This document shows positions 37,135-47,493 of a DNA stretch of 64,000 nt, in pieces. Numbering within the stretch: position 1 is the first letter of the stretch; each line of letters starts with the position of its first letter. This DNA comes from an uncultured Prevotellaceae bacterium. Lineage in GTDB: Bacteria; Bacteroidota; Bacteroidia; Bacteroidales; Bacteroidaceae. The stretch lies in assembly GCA_946626595.1 (NCBI GenBank), contig CAMOUQ010000001.1, positions 1 through 64,000 on the forward strand. Reading direction: 5' to 3'. The notes beneath the pieces were generated by a model. That model did no database searches. It was not told the DNA's origin and was given only the letters and a program-made list of their open reading frames with translations. A program made the translations under genes and the position numbers.

Positions 37135-39147
37135 TCATTTTCTCATTCTTGCGTTTCCCTTCTTCTTTTCCTCCTCGCGCTGCCGGTTCTTATCCTTTAC
37201 GGTCTTCTCCTTGTCGGCCTTCTGCTTGGTGATGGCCTTGGGCTTCTGCTTGGTAAGGGGGATGCTCAGGTGGTCCCAGTCCTGCTCGATTTCGAACTTA
37301 GCCTTGAGCGGAATGGGTTGCGGGAAGTAGTAGACCTCCTCGGGTGCCGTGCCCGAACGGTATTCGCCGGTGTCCCAGCGCCCATTGCGGTTGCGGTCGA
37401 CAATGAGGCGCATATAGTAGTCGCCCCCCTTCAGATAGAAGAAATCGGCACGTCCGTCTTTGTTGGCCACCATTTGGGCTACGGGTTTGTCGCTTTTATC
37501 CAGCAACTGGACGATATAGTCGGCACTGTCGGCAGGATTGACGTGGGTGAGGTGGATGAAGATGGAACCGAATTCGTCGAGAGAGCGAACACGGAATTCC
37601 TGGCTCATACTCTTGGCATAGTGACCGAGTACCCCGAGGAAGGTAATGCTGTCGGCCACCAACTTGTATTGCCCTTGCGGTTCCCACTCGGCATAGAGTC
37701 GCCATTGGCGCACTTGTCCCTCGACAGGAGTGAACAGGTAGGGCGCAGGTACGAAGAGGGAATCGACCTTCATGAGGAACTGTATGCGTGAGGTGTCGAC
37801 CCGCGCTATGGGTTCCGAGAAGGTGAAGGTGACATTCTGGTCGGGAGCGATGCCGCCATTCGGCGCTGTCTGAATGGTCATGTATGTGACCTCATAGGGG
37901 TTCTCCTCGTTGGGGTTGATTGCCCTACCCTTCTTCAGCGACTTTTCGCGATCCTTCAACCATTCCTCGCTATTCTTCAGTCGCTCTTTCTCCAGCTTGG
38001 CATGCGTCTCCTTGGCCACCATCTCCAGGGTATCAGTGCGCCACTGGTCGACGCCCAGGGTGTCGGTATCGAGATAGGTAAGGGAGAAGGCCAGCGTATC
38101 GGGATAGGACACGAGGGTATCGGTAATCCAATAGGTTATGGTGTCGTTGTGCTCCGAAGGTTCTGGTATCAGCACGCTGTCGGCATCGAATCCAAAGCCC
38201 TTGATGATAGGCAGCGAGTCCTGTGGAGCAGTGAAGAAGAGCGTGAACGACTCCGGTGTCTTTCGCTCCTCCTTCAGTCGGTGCTTGTCCTGTCCGGCTT
38301 CGAGGAAGGACCGCAGTACGATATTGTCGGGATAGTAGTGGATGTAGGGCACCATGCGGATCTTCTGGATGGTGGCGGTATCGAGCCATACCGTATCGGG
38401 GCGTATGTCGGGGCGCTGCGAAGTGACGCAGACCGTCGTGTCGAAAGCCAGGACTTCGCTCTTCTGGTTGAAGCGGTAGTTGCCGTCCATGTCCTGAAGG
38501 GCAAAGGCCCGATAACTGCCGGGACGAACGCCCTTGACCGTGAATTGTCCGCTACCATTCGTCCGTGCTACACGCATGAGGGGCCGCGTCTGGAAAAGCG
38601 AGTCGTGATAGGTCGTATCAGCAGGATGCAGGCCTACAAGTATGCCCTTCACAGGCTCCAGGTTCTCGGCATTGAGCACGGTGCCCGATACCTCCATCGT
38701 ATCGATGGTGGCCCCCGTGCTGAACGAGTAGGTATACTTGCCCAGTGGGTTGCCCTCGTTGTTGTCGACAATGGCATCGCTGAAGTCGACGGTGTAGGTG
38801 GTATTGGCCTGCAGCGAGTCGTAGAGGTCTATCTTCACCCGCTTGCCGACAGCACGGATGTTGGGCATCTCTATCTGCGGCGGCGAGACGACAACCTTCT
38901 CGCTGGCATTCTCCATCTTGATGAACTCATTGAAGAGTATGTTTATCTTCTTGTTGTCGACGTTTGTCCCCTTGTTAGCAGGTGAGCACTCAACCACCTT
39001 TGGAGGTTTCTCGTCATACGGACCTCCGTCTGGTGTGCCAATACTGGCGCAGGAGAAAATGAGAAAATGAGAGAATGAGAGAATGAGAAAATGAGAAAGT
39101 TCTCTCAAACCTCTTGTTTTAGAAGTTGACTTATTCGTTTGTTCCAT
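37135..39147 (-). CDS. Ig-like (SbsA-type) domain lipoprotein
   Basis: LIFSCASIGTPDGGPYDEKPPKVVECSPANKGTNVDNKKINILFNEFIKMENASEKVVVSPP; ATG at 39147 has an AGAGGA SD-like sequence (an upstream in-frame ATG at 39171 also exists). Confidence 0.78.
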   Translation of the reverse strand: MEQTNKSTSKTRGLRELSHFLILSFSHFLIFSCASIGTPDGGPYDEKPPKVVECSPANKGTNVDNKKINILFNEFIKMENASEKVVVSPPQIEMPNIRAVGKRVKIDLYDSLQANTTYTVDFSDAIVDNNEGNPLGKYTYSFSTGATIDTMEVSGTVLNAENLEPVKGILVGLHPADTTYHDSLFQTRPLMRVARTNGSGQFTVKGVRPGSYRAFALQDMDGNYRFNQKSEVLAFDTTVCVTSQRPDIRPDTVWLDTATIQKIRMVPYIHYYPDNIVLRSFLEAGQDKHRLKEERKTPESFTLFFTAPQDSLPIIKGFGFDADSVLIPEPSEHNDTITYWITDTLVSYPDTLAFSLTYLDTDTLGVDQWRTDTLEMVAKETHAKLEKERLKNSEEWLKDREKSLKKGRAINPNEENPYEVTYMTIQTAPNGGIAPDQNVTFTFSEPIARVDTSRIQFLMKVDSLFVPAPYLFTPVEGQVRQWRLYAEWEPQGQYKLVADSITFLGVLGHYAKSMSQEFRVRSLDEFGSIFIHLTHVNPADSADYIVQLLDKSDKPVAQMVANKDGRADFFYLKGGDYYMRLIVDRNRNGRWDTGEYRSGTAPEEVYYFPQPIPLKAKFEIEQDWDHLSIPLTKQKPKAITKQKADKEKTVKDKNRQREEEKKKGNARMRK
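39053..39099. repeat. GAGARAAT octamer array inside the lipoprotein signal sequence
   Basis: (gagaaaat)2(gagagaat)2 gagaaaat gagaaag. The minus strand encodes LSHFLILSFSHFLIFS. Confidence 0.9.
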
Positions 39148-39173
39148 ATTATCTTTCCTCTTGTTCTTCATTT

Positions 39174-39249
39174 CTCATTCTCTCATTTTCTCATTTTCTC
39201 ATTTTCTCATTTTCTCATTCTCTCATTCTCTCATTCTCTCATTCTCTCA
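39174..39249. repeat. octamer array in opposite orientation (CTCATTYT on + strand) containing the GH3 stop codon
   Basis: Nine CTCATTYT units plus a partial one containing TCA (= minus-strand TGA stop at 39247). Confidence 0.9.
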
Positions 39250-40755
39250 ATTTCCCAATTTCAAAATGCTTTCGATTATCTTTCTGTCGTTCGACAGGCG
39301 TGGAATCTTGTGCTGTCCGCCCAGTTTTCCCTGTTGGCGCAACCAGTCGTCGAACTGTCCGGGCCGAGCCGGGATGACCTCGAGTTGCTGCAGGGTGATG
39401 TCCTTGTAACGTTTGGCTTCGTAGTCGGAATTGAGCGTCTGCAGGGCCAAGTCCAGACGATGGGCAAAGGCCTGAAGGTCTTTGGGTTCGCGAACGAACT
39501 CGATGAGCCACTGATGGCGGCACTGCCCATGCTCGTCCATGAAGACGGGAGCAACGGTGTATTCCCTGACTTCGGCATCCGTTGCCTTGCAGGCCACATC
39601 CAGTCCGCGCTCGGCATTGTCCACAATCAGTTCCTCACCAAAGGCATTGATGAACGACTTCGTACGGCCGGTGATGATGAACTTATAGGGATTGGTGCTC
39701 GTGAAGCGAACCGTGTCACCTATCAGATAGCGCCACAGGCCGCTCGATGTGCTGATGACCACTGCATAGTTGCGCCCTGTCTCCACCTCCCACAGCGGGA
39801 CGACGGTCGAATTTTCATGCCCCAGTTCGCTCATGGGGATGAATTCGTAGAAAACGCCATAGTCGAGCATCAGGCTCATGGACGGATCCGAAGGGTCGTC
39901 CTGCACTCCGAAGAAGCCCTCCGAGGCGTTGTACGTCTCCATGTAGTGCATGCAAGGATTGGAGATGATGCGGTGATATTGTTCGCGATAGGGCGTGAAG
40001 GCAACACCGCCGTGGAAGAACACTTCCAGATTGGGCCATACCTGTGTCACATCCGTCTTGCCGGCTATCTCCAGCATGCGTGTCAGGACCGACATCATCC
40101 ACGAAGGCACACCGCTCAGGTTGGTGACATCCTTGTCCATGGCCTCATAGGCTATGCGGTCGCGCTTCTCCTCGAAGTCGCTGAGCAGGGCCGTGGCCTT
40201 CTTGGGGACACGGACGAGGTTGACCAGAGGATTGATGTTCTCGATGAGGATGGCACTGAGGTCGCCGACCAGTGAATGGGGAAGATTGTAATTGGGGGCA
40301 TGACTGCCACCCAAGATAAGGGCACGTCCGTCGAATATCCGGCTCTGAGGATTGTTTCTCAGATACCAGACCACCACATCGGCTCCGCCACGATAGTGGG
40401 TGTCGTGGAGATTGTCCTGGCTAACGGGGATGAACTTGCTCTTGTCGTTCGTCGTGCCACTCGACTTGGCATACCACTTTACCTGTCCGGGCCACAGCAC
40501 ATCCCGTTCGCCATGGCGCATGCGGTCAATGTAGTCCTTCAGGTCGTCGTATGTATTGATGGACGACGAGCGGGCGAACTGTTCATAGGCTAAAACCTTG
40601 TCGTACCCATGCGCGGCTCCCCACTGGGTGCGCTTCCCGCTTTTCAACAGGCGAATCAGCACCTTGCGCTGCAGGTATTCGGCATCCGTAGCATAGCGGT
40701 CGAGCTGGTGCATACGGGGCACAAGCAGGTTGCGTATCAGTTTTGTCTTATTCAT
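39247..40755 (-). CDS. GH3 auxin-responsive promoter family protein (acyl-adenylate type)
   Basis: YAKSSGTTNDKSKFIPVS, YNASEGFFGVQ, GLWRYLIGDTVRFTSTNPYKFIITGRTKSFINAFGEEL. Confidence 0.92.
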   Translation of the reverse strand: MNKTKLIRNLLVPRMHQLDRYATDAEYLQRKVLIRLLKSGKRTQWGAAHGYDKVLAYEQFARSSSINTYDDLKDYIDRMRHGERDVLWPGQVKWYAKSSGTTNDKSKFIPVSQDNLHDTHYRGGADVVVWYLRNNPQSRIFDGRALILGGSHAPNYNLPHSLVGDLSAILIENINPLVNLVRVPKKATALLSDFEEKRDRIAYEAMDKDVTNLSGVPSWMMSVLTRMLEIAGKTDVTQVWPNLEVFFHGGVAFTPYREQYHRIISNPCMHYMETYNASEGFFGVQDDPSDPSMSLMLDYGVFYEFIPMSELGHENSTVVPLWEVETGRNYAVVISTSSGLWRYLIGDTVRFTSTNPYKFIITGRTKSFINAFGEELIVDNAERGLDVACKATDAEVREYTVAPVFMDEHGQCRHQWLIEFVREPKDLQAFAHRLDLALQTLNSDYEAKRYKDITLQQLEVIPARPGQFDDWLRQQGKLGGQHKIPRLSNDRKIIESILKLGN

Positions 40756-40809
40756 TCTTTAGGTTTTCCCCGGGTCTTCCCGGGACGTCCTATATATGAC
40801 TCGGCTTGC

Positions 40810-42006
40810 TCAGGAAAGCTTAGCCAAGGTTTCTTTAATACGGCGCATGGCCTCAACAATGTTCTCGTCGCTGGTAGCATAACTCATGCGGAAACATTCG
40901 GGCGAGCCGAAGGCATCTCCGCCGACCGTGGCCACATGACCTACCTCGAGCAGATACATTGCAAAGTCCGTGCTCGTGTTTATCACACGGTCGCCATCGC
41001 GCTTGCCAAAGAAGCTGCTGCATTTGGGGAACAGATAGAATGCACCTTCGGGGTCATTCACTTCCAGACCGGGTATCTCGCGTGCCAGGCGGACGATAAG
41101 ATTCTTCCGACGTTCGAAGGCCAGACGCATCTCCTCCACACATTCCTGAGGACCAGCAAAGGCTACTTCGGCAGCCTTCTGACTGACACTGCATGGGCCG
41201 CTGGTGTATTGTCCCTGCAGTTTATTGCAGCCCTTCACAATCCATTCGGGTGCGGCGATGAAACCGATACGCCAACCCGTCATGGCATAGGCCTTGGAAA
41301 CGCCGTTGATGATGACGACACGGTCCTTGATTTCGGGGAACTGGGCCATAGAGGCATGCTGACCGATGTAGTTGATGTGCTCGTAGATTTCGTCGGCGAT
41401 GACGATGACACGCTCGTGCTTCATCAGTACATCCTTCAGTCCCTCCAGTTCCTCACGACTGTAGACGGCACCCGTGGGATTGCTGGGCGAACAGAGGATG
41501 AGGGCTCGCGTCTTAGGAGTGATGGCAGCCTCCAACTGTTCGGGGGTAATCTTGAAGTTCTGCTCGATGCCGGCCTCAACGACAACGGGCTTGCCATCGG
41601 CCAACAGCACCATCTGGGGATAGCTGACCCAATAGGGGGCAGGAATGATGACCTCGTCTCCCTCGTTCACCAGGGCCATGATGGTGTTGCACACACTCTG
41701 CTTTGCACCATTGGAACAGAGAATCTGCGACGGAGTATACTCCACATGGTTCTCGCGCTTCAGCTTGTCCACGATGGCCTGTCGCAGGCCGGGATAACCC
41801 GGAACAGGAGAATAGCGGCTCCAATTGTCGCGCACGGCCTGGATAGCAGCTTCCTTGATGTGGTCGGGCGTGTTGAAATCCGGTTCGCCCACACTCATGT
41901 TAATGATGTCGATGCCCTGTGCCTTCAGTTCACTACTACGCTGGCTCATGGCCAGTGTTGCACTGGGTGAAAGTCTGTTCAGACGGTCAGATAGTTGTGT
42001 TGCCAT
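40810..42006 (-). CDS. PLP-dependent aspartate-type aminotransferase
   Basis: INMSVGEPDFNTPDHIKEAA, LCSPSNPTGAVYS, INGVSKAYAMTGWRIGF. Confidence 0.92.
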   Translation of the reverse strand: MATQLSDRLNRLSPSATLAMSQRSSELKAQGIDIINMSVGEPDFNTPDHIKEAAIQAVRDNWSRYSPVPGYPGLRQAIVDKLKRENHVEYTPSQILCSNGAKQSVCNTIMALVNEGDEVIIPAPYWVSYPQMVLLADGKPVVVEAGIEQNFKITPEQLEAAITPKTRALILCSPSNPTGAVYSREELEGLKDVLMKHERVIVIADEIYEHINYIGQHASMAQFPEIKDRVVIINGVSKAYAMTGWRIGFIAAPEWIVKGCNKLQGQYTSGPCSVSQKAAEVAFAGPQECVEEMRLAFERRKNLIVRLAREIPGLEVNDPEGAFYLFPKCSSFFGKRDGDRVINTSTDFAMYLLEVGHVATVGGDAFGSPECFRMSYATSDENIVEAMRRIKETLAKLS

Positions 42007-42050
42007 AGCGTTATGATTTTATCTTAATTATTTACGACTTTATGTTTATA

Positions 42051-43250
42051 TTACAGTTTGTGCCCCATTCGGGTCTTCTTGGTTTCCAGGTAACGGCGGT
42101 TGTATTCGTTGGGCTCAACGACGATGGGAACGTTCTCCACGATTTCCAGGCCGTAGGCCTCCAGACCGACACGCTTCACAGGATTGTTGGTGATGAGCCG
42201 GATTTTGCCGACGCCCAGGCTGCGCAGTATCTGAGCTCCCACGCCGTAGTCGCGCTCGTCCGGACGGAATCCCAGATGTATGTTGGCGTCCACGGTGTCT
42301 TCGCCCTGCTCCTGCAACTTGTAGGCAGCAATCTTGTTCATCAGCCCTATGCCGCGACCTTCCTGGTTGAGGTAGACTACTACACCCTTACCTTCCCGCT
42401 CGATGAGTTCCATCGCCTTGTGCAGCTGTTCGCCACAGTCGCAACGCCTACTGCCAAAGATGTCACCCGTCATGCAACTCGAGTGCATACGCACCAGTAT
42501 GGGCTCGTCCTCACTCCACTCTCCCTTGAACAGGGCCACATGTTCCAGGCCATTGCTCTTCTGCCGGAAGGGGACAATACGGAAGTGTCCGTGCTCGGTA
42601 GGCATGTCGGCCTCAACACCTTTCTCCACCAAAGATTCACGTTGGAGACGGTATGAGATGAGGTCCCTGATGGAGATAATCCGCAAACCGAAACGTTGGG
42701 CCACCTCCTGCAGCTGGGGCATACGAGCCATCGTGCCATCCTCGTTCAGTATCTCGATGAGGGCTGAAGCAGGCTGCATACCAGCAAGGCGAGCCAGGTC
42801 GATAGCGGCCTCGGTATGTCCGGCGCGACGCAGGACGCCTTTATCTTGGGCATAGAGGGGATTAATGTGGCCCGGCCGTCCGAAGTCGGCAGGTTTGCGC
42901 TCAGGGTCGGCCAAAGCGCGGATGGTGGCAGCCCGGTCGTGGGCACTGACACCGGTGGTGCAGCCATCCAGCAAATCCACCGTCACGGTGAACGGTGTCC
43001 CCAGCATCGAGGTATTCTCCTCTACCTGATGGGGCAGTTGCAGTTCCTGCGCTCGGCTGATGGTGATGGGAGCACATAGCACTCCACGACCATGCTGAAG
43101 CATGAAATTCACTTTCTCCGGAGTAATGGTCTCAGCTGCCGTGATGAAGTCCCCCTCGTTTTCGCGGTCTTCATCGTCCACCACAATGACGAACTTACCC
43201 TGTCGGAAGTCTTCGATGGCCAATTCAATGTTTTTCAGATTCTCGTCCAT
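42051..43250 (-). CDS. ribBA: bifunctional DHBP synthase / GTP cyclohydrolase II
   Basis: [17 protein letters not shown] (RibB) and [23 protein letters not shown] (RibA). Confidence 0.93.
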   Translation of the reverse strand: MDENLKNIELAIEDFRQGKFVIVVDDEDRENEGDFITAAETITPEKVNFMLQHGRGVLCAPITISRAQELQLPHQVEENTSMLGTPFTVTVDLLDGCTTGVSAHDRAATIRALADPERKPADFGRPGHINPLYAQDKGVLRRAGHTEAAIDLARLAGMQPASALIEILNEDGTMARMPQLQEVAQRFGLRIISIRDLISYRLQRESLVEKGVEADMPTEHGHFRIVPFRQKSNGLEHVALFKGEWSEDEPILVRMHSSCMTGDIFGSRRCDCGEQLHKAMELIEREGKGVVVYLNQEGRGIGLMNKIAAYKLQEQGEDTVDANIHLGFRPDERDYGVGAQILRSLGVGKIRLITNNPVKRVGLEAYGLEIVENVPIVVEPNEYNRRYLETKKTRMGHKL

Positions 43251-43252
43251 AT

Positions 43253-45169
43253 CTAGTTAGATTCGTTTTCCAATATCTCAATTCTATCAATAATCACTTG
43301 TGACTTATCTTCTATCACATTCATATCACGAAGCAATCGCAGGCGATAGCGCCAGATGCGCAGATAGAAGAACAACCCGACGGGCAACAGAATGCCGGCC
43401 ACCATATTGCGCCGCGCATCGTGGAACGGACGGGTATGGGCATCAGGTACCAGTACGGGCAATTCGTTCAGCGTACCCAGGATAATCTTGTCCCTGCTGT
43501 TGTGAAGTTCTTCCACAAGGTGCTCCAGACGCTGGTCGATGTCGATGACTTTGGCATCCTCCTCATACTCGAAGAATATTCTCCAATAGTTGGGCATGCG
43601 TACGAGATGATGTTCTTCGGTATACTTCTTGCAATCGGTCTGCAACTGGGATAACTCGTTGCACAACGAAGGATAGTCGGGGTCGTGGATAATCACTTCC
43701 TTGCGGTTGAGTTTACGCGATTCGCGCAGTCCGAACAACCGCATAATAAACATTCGGTAGCCGTCCATGTTAAACACGGCCGAATCCTGATTAGCCTTGT
43801 AGGTGAGGAATACGCCGACGGGGGTCAGCACCATGCTACTCAGCCATACGCCGAAAGCGATGTTCCATGTGCCGCTTTTGGCCAACTTCTCGCCACCGGA
43901 ATTCACTATGTAATAGAAGATGAAGATGCTGACACCAATCACCACGGGCAGCCCCAGTCCGCCCTTGCGGATGATGGCACCGAGAGGAGCGCCTATAAAG
44001 AAGAAGATAAGGCATGCCAACGAATAGGTAAACTTGCGGTGCTGCTCCACTTTATGAATGCGCAGGTTGCGGTTCTCCTCATCCGATATGAGGGCTCGGA
44101 ATTCGTACTCCGCCTTCAGTTGTCGCACCTTAGTGGTTGCCGTCCGGACAGCGCCCTGCAACTGGTCATGGGTGAGACGAACGTAGAGCGAGTCGAAAGG
44201 CTCCGTCTGAGGAACTTGAGCTACAACCTTGAGCGAGTCCTCGCCACGCTTCATATAGAGGCTGCGTTCCATCACGCTGTGTCGCTCCATGTTGTAGAGG
44301 GCTTGCCCTGTACTGTCGATGCGATGCTCCAGCGAATCAATACCTTTCCAGATGCTCTTCAGTCCCTTGGTCTGTGCATTGCCGGAAAAGAGTGTAGCGT
44401 CCATGACATTGAAGTTCCCGTCGAATGCTATCAGGTCCACCTCGTGGGTAAATGTCTCGCGCATGTAAGGAACCTCTGCCCGCATCATATTGGCCGAGCG
44501 TGCATCCATATTGCGGAAGCGTTCGCCATTGTACAGCGTCAGCATCAGATGCATCTTGTCCACCGTACTTTGCAAGCGTGCCGAGTCGGCCAGCACAATC
44601 TGCGTATCTTCTTGGGTGTTCGTATTGGTGTATATCATCACACCATAAAGCATGCCCGTCTCCTTGTCTTTATGTTCGACAAAGATATTGTACCCTGGAA
44701 TCTCGCTATAGAATTCTCCCTCCGGAATCTCCAGTTCTGGTGACTTCTGCTTCATCGACCACAGCAGAGCAGCCAATTGCTTGGAGGCTTCGGGACCAAC
44801 ATTGTTCTGGAAATAGAAACTGGCGCCCGACAGAAGGAGAACGATGAATACGAGCGGACTGAACACACGCAGGAGTGGAATGCCTGCAGCCTTCATCGAC
44901 AACAGTTCCAGCTTCTCACCCATATTGCCGAACGTAATCAGCGAGGCCAACAATACAGCAGGGGGAATAGCCACAGGCACAAAACTCAGGCCCATATACC
45001 AGAAGAACTGTGCCAAAACCTTCATTGAAAGTCCCTTTCCGATGAGTTCCTCCAGGTATCGCCATGTGTATTGCATCATATACACAAACAGACACACGAA
45101 AAACGTTGCTGCAAGCAGTTGCAGAAATGCTTTCATCGAAAATGCATCCAATCGTTTGATTATCCTCAT
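43253..45169 (-). CDS. LptF/LptG-family LPS export permease
   Basis: [47 protein letters not shown]...; [26 protein letters not shown]. Confidence 0.88.
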   Translation of the reverse strand: MRIIKRLDAFSMKAFLQLLAATFFVCLFVYMMQYTWRYLEELIGKGLSMKVLAQFFWYMGLSFVPVAIPPAVLLASLITFGNMGEKLELLSMKAAGIPLLRVFSPLVFIVLLLSGASFYFQNNVGPEASKQLAALLWSMKQKSPELEIPEGEFYSEIPGYNIFVEHKDKETGMLYGVMIYTNTNTQEDTQIVLADSARLQSTVDKMHLMLTLYNGERFRNMDARSANMMRAEVPYMRETFTHEVDLIAFDGNFNVMDATLFSGNAQTKGLKSIWKGIDSLEHRIDSTGQALYNMERHSVMERSLYMKRGEDSLKVVAQVPQTEPFDSLYVRLTHDQLQGAVRTATTKVRQLKAEYEFRALISDEENRNLRIHKVEQHRKFTYSLACLIFFFIGAPLGAIIRKGGLGLPVVIGVSIFIFYYIVNSGGEKLAKSGTWNIAFGVWLSSMVLTPVGVFLTYKANQDSAVFNMDGYRMFIMRLFGLRESRKLNRKEVIIHDPDYPSLCNELSQLQTDCKKYTEEHHLVRMPNYWRIFFEYEEDAKVIDIDQRLEHLVEELHNSRDKIILGTLNELPVLVPDAHTRPFHDARRNMVAGILLPVGLFFYLRIWRYRLRLLRDMNVIEDKSQVIIDRIEILENESN

Positions 45170-45356
45170 TCCTTTTATGTACGTTCTATACGCGTGTACG
45201 TCTATTTGAGCATGCAAAGATACAAAGAAAATGTTGATGTTCGAAGTAAATAGGTGTTAATAATAAAAAAAATATCAAAAATTCTTTGCAGATTCAGATT
45301 TTCTGCCTACCTTTGCACCGCGTTTCAGAAAAAGGGCGCATTTAAGACACAATGTT

Positions 45357-45430
45357 GGCGGGATAGCTCAGCTGGTTAGAGCGTCGGATTCATAATCCGA
45401 AGGTCAAGGGTTCAAGTCCCTTTCCCGCTA
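45357..45430 (+). tRNA. tRNA-Met (anticodon CAT)
   Basis: GGCGGGATAGCTCAGCTGGTTAGAGCGTCGGATTCATAATCCGAAGGTCAAGGGTTCAAGTCCCTTTCCCGCTA; cloverleaf pairs by eye. Elongator Met versus Ile2 not distinguished. Confidence 0.9.
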
Positions 45431-45431
45431 C

Positions 45432-45464
45432 GAAAAAGACGACCTTTCGGGCCGTCTTTTTTGT
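45432..45464 (+). terminator. terminator of tRNA-Met
   Basis: GAAAAAGACGACC-TTTC-GGGCCGTCTTTTTT. Confidence 0.75.
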
Positions 45465-45535
45465 TATATATCCAGAAACAAATCAGGGGGACATCGATGG
45501 TTCGATGCCCCCTGAAATATTGAAATAACTGTTAT

Positions 45536-46528
45536 TTACAAATTGGGATTATCCTTGCCCCAATCGGCAACGGCGGGAATAATGCCCAGTTCGATGATTT
45601 CGTCACGCATCTTCTGCAGGTGTTCGTAAGATGCCTGCAGAGCAGCCATCTCCTCCTCTGTGCCCTCGGGAGCAGTGAAGTGCACACCATCCTTGTCGAT
45701 AACGGTGGGCATGGCCATCATTACATTTTTGAAGCCGCACTTGTCGCAGTTCACATAGCAACCAGCAGGCCACTTGAAGGGCTCGCCACCCATGGCACCC
45801 TCAATCATCTTCACAGCCTGATAGGCAGGACTCTGGAACGAAGAACGTCCGCGCAGCTTGATGATGTTGCTGCCACCCTGAGTGGTCATGTGCTTAATCT
45901 CAGCCCAACGCTCTGCCGACAGGGGCAGTTCGCACAGGGGCTTGCCATCGATGAGGGCCTTGCTGGCAAAAACAGCCATCTGCTCGCCGTGGCCACCATA
46001 GGTGTAAGCATTGGTCACCTTGTCCTGCTGTACGCCGAACTCCTGTGCCAACTGCTGCTGCAGACGGGTGCTGTCGAGAGCTGCCAGCGAAGTCAGCTGA
46101 TTGGGCTTCAGACCAGAATGGATGAGAGCTGTCAGAGCCGTAACATCGGCGGGGTTGAAGATAACGACAACGTGCTTCACGTCGGGGCAATACTTCTTGA
46201 TGTTCTCACCGAAGTCGGCTGCAATCTGGCAGTTTCCCTTCAACAGGTCCTCACGGGTCATGCCTTCCTTACGGGGAGCGCCACCGCTGGAAATAATATA
46301 CTTGGCACCGGTGAAAGCCTCTTTGGGGTCTACCGTGTAGGAGATGTGTGCACCGGGGAAGGCGCAATGGCACATTTCGTCGTAAACGCCATGTACACCA
46401 GGCTCATAGATGTCATACAAGCAGATGTTGGGCGTCAGTCCCAGCATCAAAACACTCTGCACCATGTTGGAGCCAATCATGCCACCAGCACCAACAATCA
46501 CAAGTTTTTCTTCAGTTAAAAAAGCCAT
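45536..46528 (-). CDS. mdh: malate dehydrogenase
   Basis: MAFLTEEKLVIVGAGGMIGSNMVQS..., VVIFNPADVTA, ALDSTRLQQQLAQEFG, YGGHGEQMAVF. Confidence 0.88.
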   Translation of the reverse strand: MAFLTEEKLVIVGAGGMIGSNMVQSVLMLGLTPNICLYDIYEPGVHGVYDEMCHCAFPGAHISYTVDPKEAFTGAKYIISSGGAPRKEGMTREDLLKGNCQIAADFGENIKKYCPDVKHVVVIFNPADVTALTALIHSGLKPNQLTSLAALDSTRLQQQLAQEFGVQQDKVTNAYTYGGHGEQMAVFASKALIDGKPLCELPLSAERWAEIKHMTTQGGSNIIKLRGRSSFQSPAYQAVKMIEGAMGGEPFKWPAGCYVNCDKCGFKNVMMAMPTVIDKDGVHFTAPEGTEEEMAALQASYEHLQKMRDEIIELGIIPAVADWGKDNPNL

Positions 46529-46642
46529 AATTGTGTATGTTTTTAAATGGTTGTTTGTTATTTTCACCGCAAATATACGGAATAAATGTGAAAACGCCAA
46601 ATAAATTTGTATAATCAATCTCTTAATCGTACCTTTGTACTC

Positions 46643-46910
46643 ATGAAGATGGAGGTGAAGACTCGCAGACACATAGCCGCATGGTTGCTGGTGCGAGGAG
46701 CATGACGACCACGAGGAAGTGACGCCCAAGAATCCCTGGGTCTACAACCAGAGCTTCAGTATTCCGGCTGGCAGTCAGACCTATTCGGCCAGTGTCGACA
46801 TCGCCATTCCCCAAGACATCGACCCCGGCGACTACCACTTCATGATTCGCGTCACCGACCGTGCCGGATGGCAGGAAATAAAATCTGTGGCCATTGAGAT
46901 TGAAGAATAA
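46643..46910 (+). pseudogene. DUF4625-like lipoprotein remnant (frameshift plus internal deletion)
   Basis: Start MKMEVKTRRHIAAWLLV.. in one frame; CEEHDDHEEVTPKNPWVYNQSFSIPAGSQTYSASVDIAIPQDIDPGDYHFMIRVTDRAGWQEIKSVAIEIEE* in another. Confidence 0.5.
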
Positions 46911-46955
46911 GATTTTTTTCGTATCTTTGGCAGAAATTACTGCAAATAGATTAAC

Positions 46956-47468
46956 ATGGCAGAACATCTGGAAATAGCAAAGGGTAGCAAGGCGGACAAA
47001 TATGCCGCCTTGCTACCCCAAATAAAAAGCGTGGTGGAGGATGAACCCGACCTGATAGCCCGCATGGCCAATGTGGCCAGCATGCTACACGAGACCTTCG
47101 GCTTCTGGTGGACGGGATTCTACCGGGTTATCGACACCGAGAACGCCGAACGGCCTCAAGAACTGGTATTGGGCCCGTTCCAGGGACCGCTGGCCTGCAC
47201 ACGGATAAGGAAAGGTCGGGGGGTATGTGGCACAGCATGGGCTGAAGACAAAACCCAGGTAGTCCCCGACGTCGATCAGTTCCCAGGTCACATTGCCTGC
47301 TCTTCGGCCTCCAGAAGCGAAATTGTTGTTCCCCTGCACAATGCCGAGGGACACGTCACAGCCGTACTTGACATTGACAGCGAATTGCTTTCCACTTTCG
47401 ACGACACCGACAAAGTCTGGCTGGAAAAGATAGTAAAACTCGTTGAAGCCCCATACAACCCTTCCTAA
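46956..47468 (+). CDS. GAF-domain protein, free Met-(R)-sulfoxide reductase type
   Basis: FWWTGFYRV, LVLGPFQGPLACTRIRKGRGVCGTAWAEDKTQVVPDVDQFPGHIACSSASRSEIVVPL. Confidence 0.9.
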   Translation: MAEHLEIAKGSKADKYAALLPQIKSVVEDEPDLIARMANVASMLHETFGFWWTGFYRVIDTENAERPQELVLGPFQGPLACTRIRKGRGVCGTAWAEDKTQVVPDVDQFPGHIACSSASRSEIVVPLHNAEGHVTAVLDIDSELLSTFDDTDKVWLEKIVKLVEAPYNPS

Positions 47469-47493
47469 GCAACCACAAACCTATATATAATAA

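Noticed and set aside
39126-39377. + strand ORFs rich in SFSHFLIFSFSH as membrane peptides
   Set aside because: They simply translate the CTCATTYT array in the non-coding orientation; flanked by the minus-strand GH3 gene.
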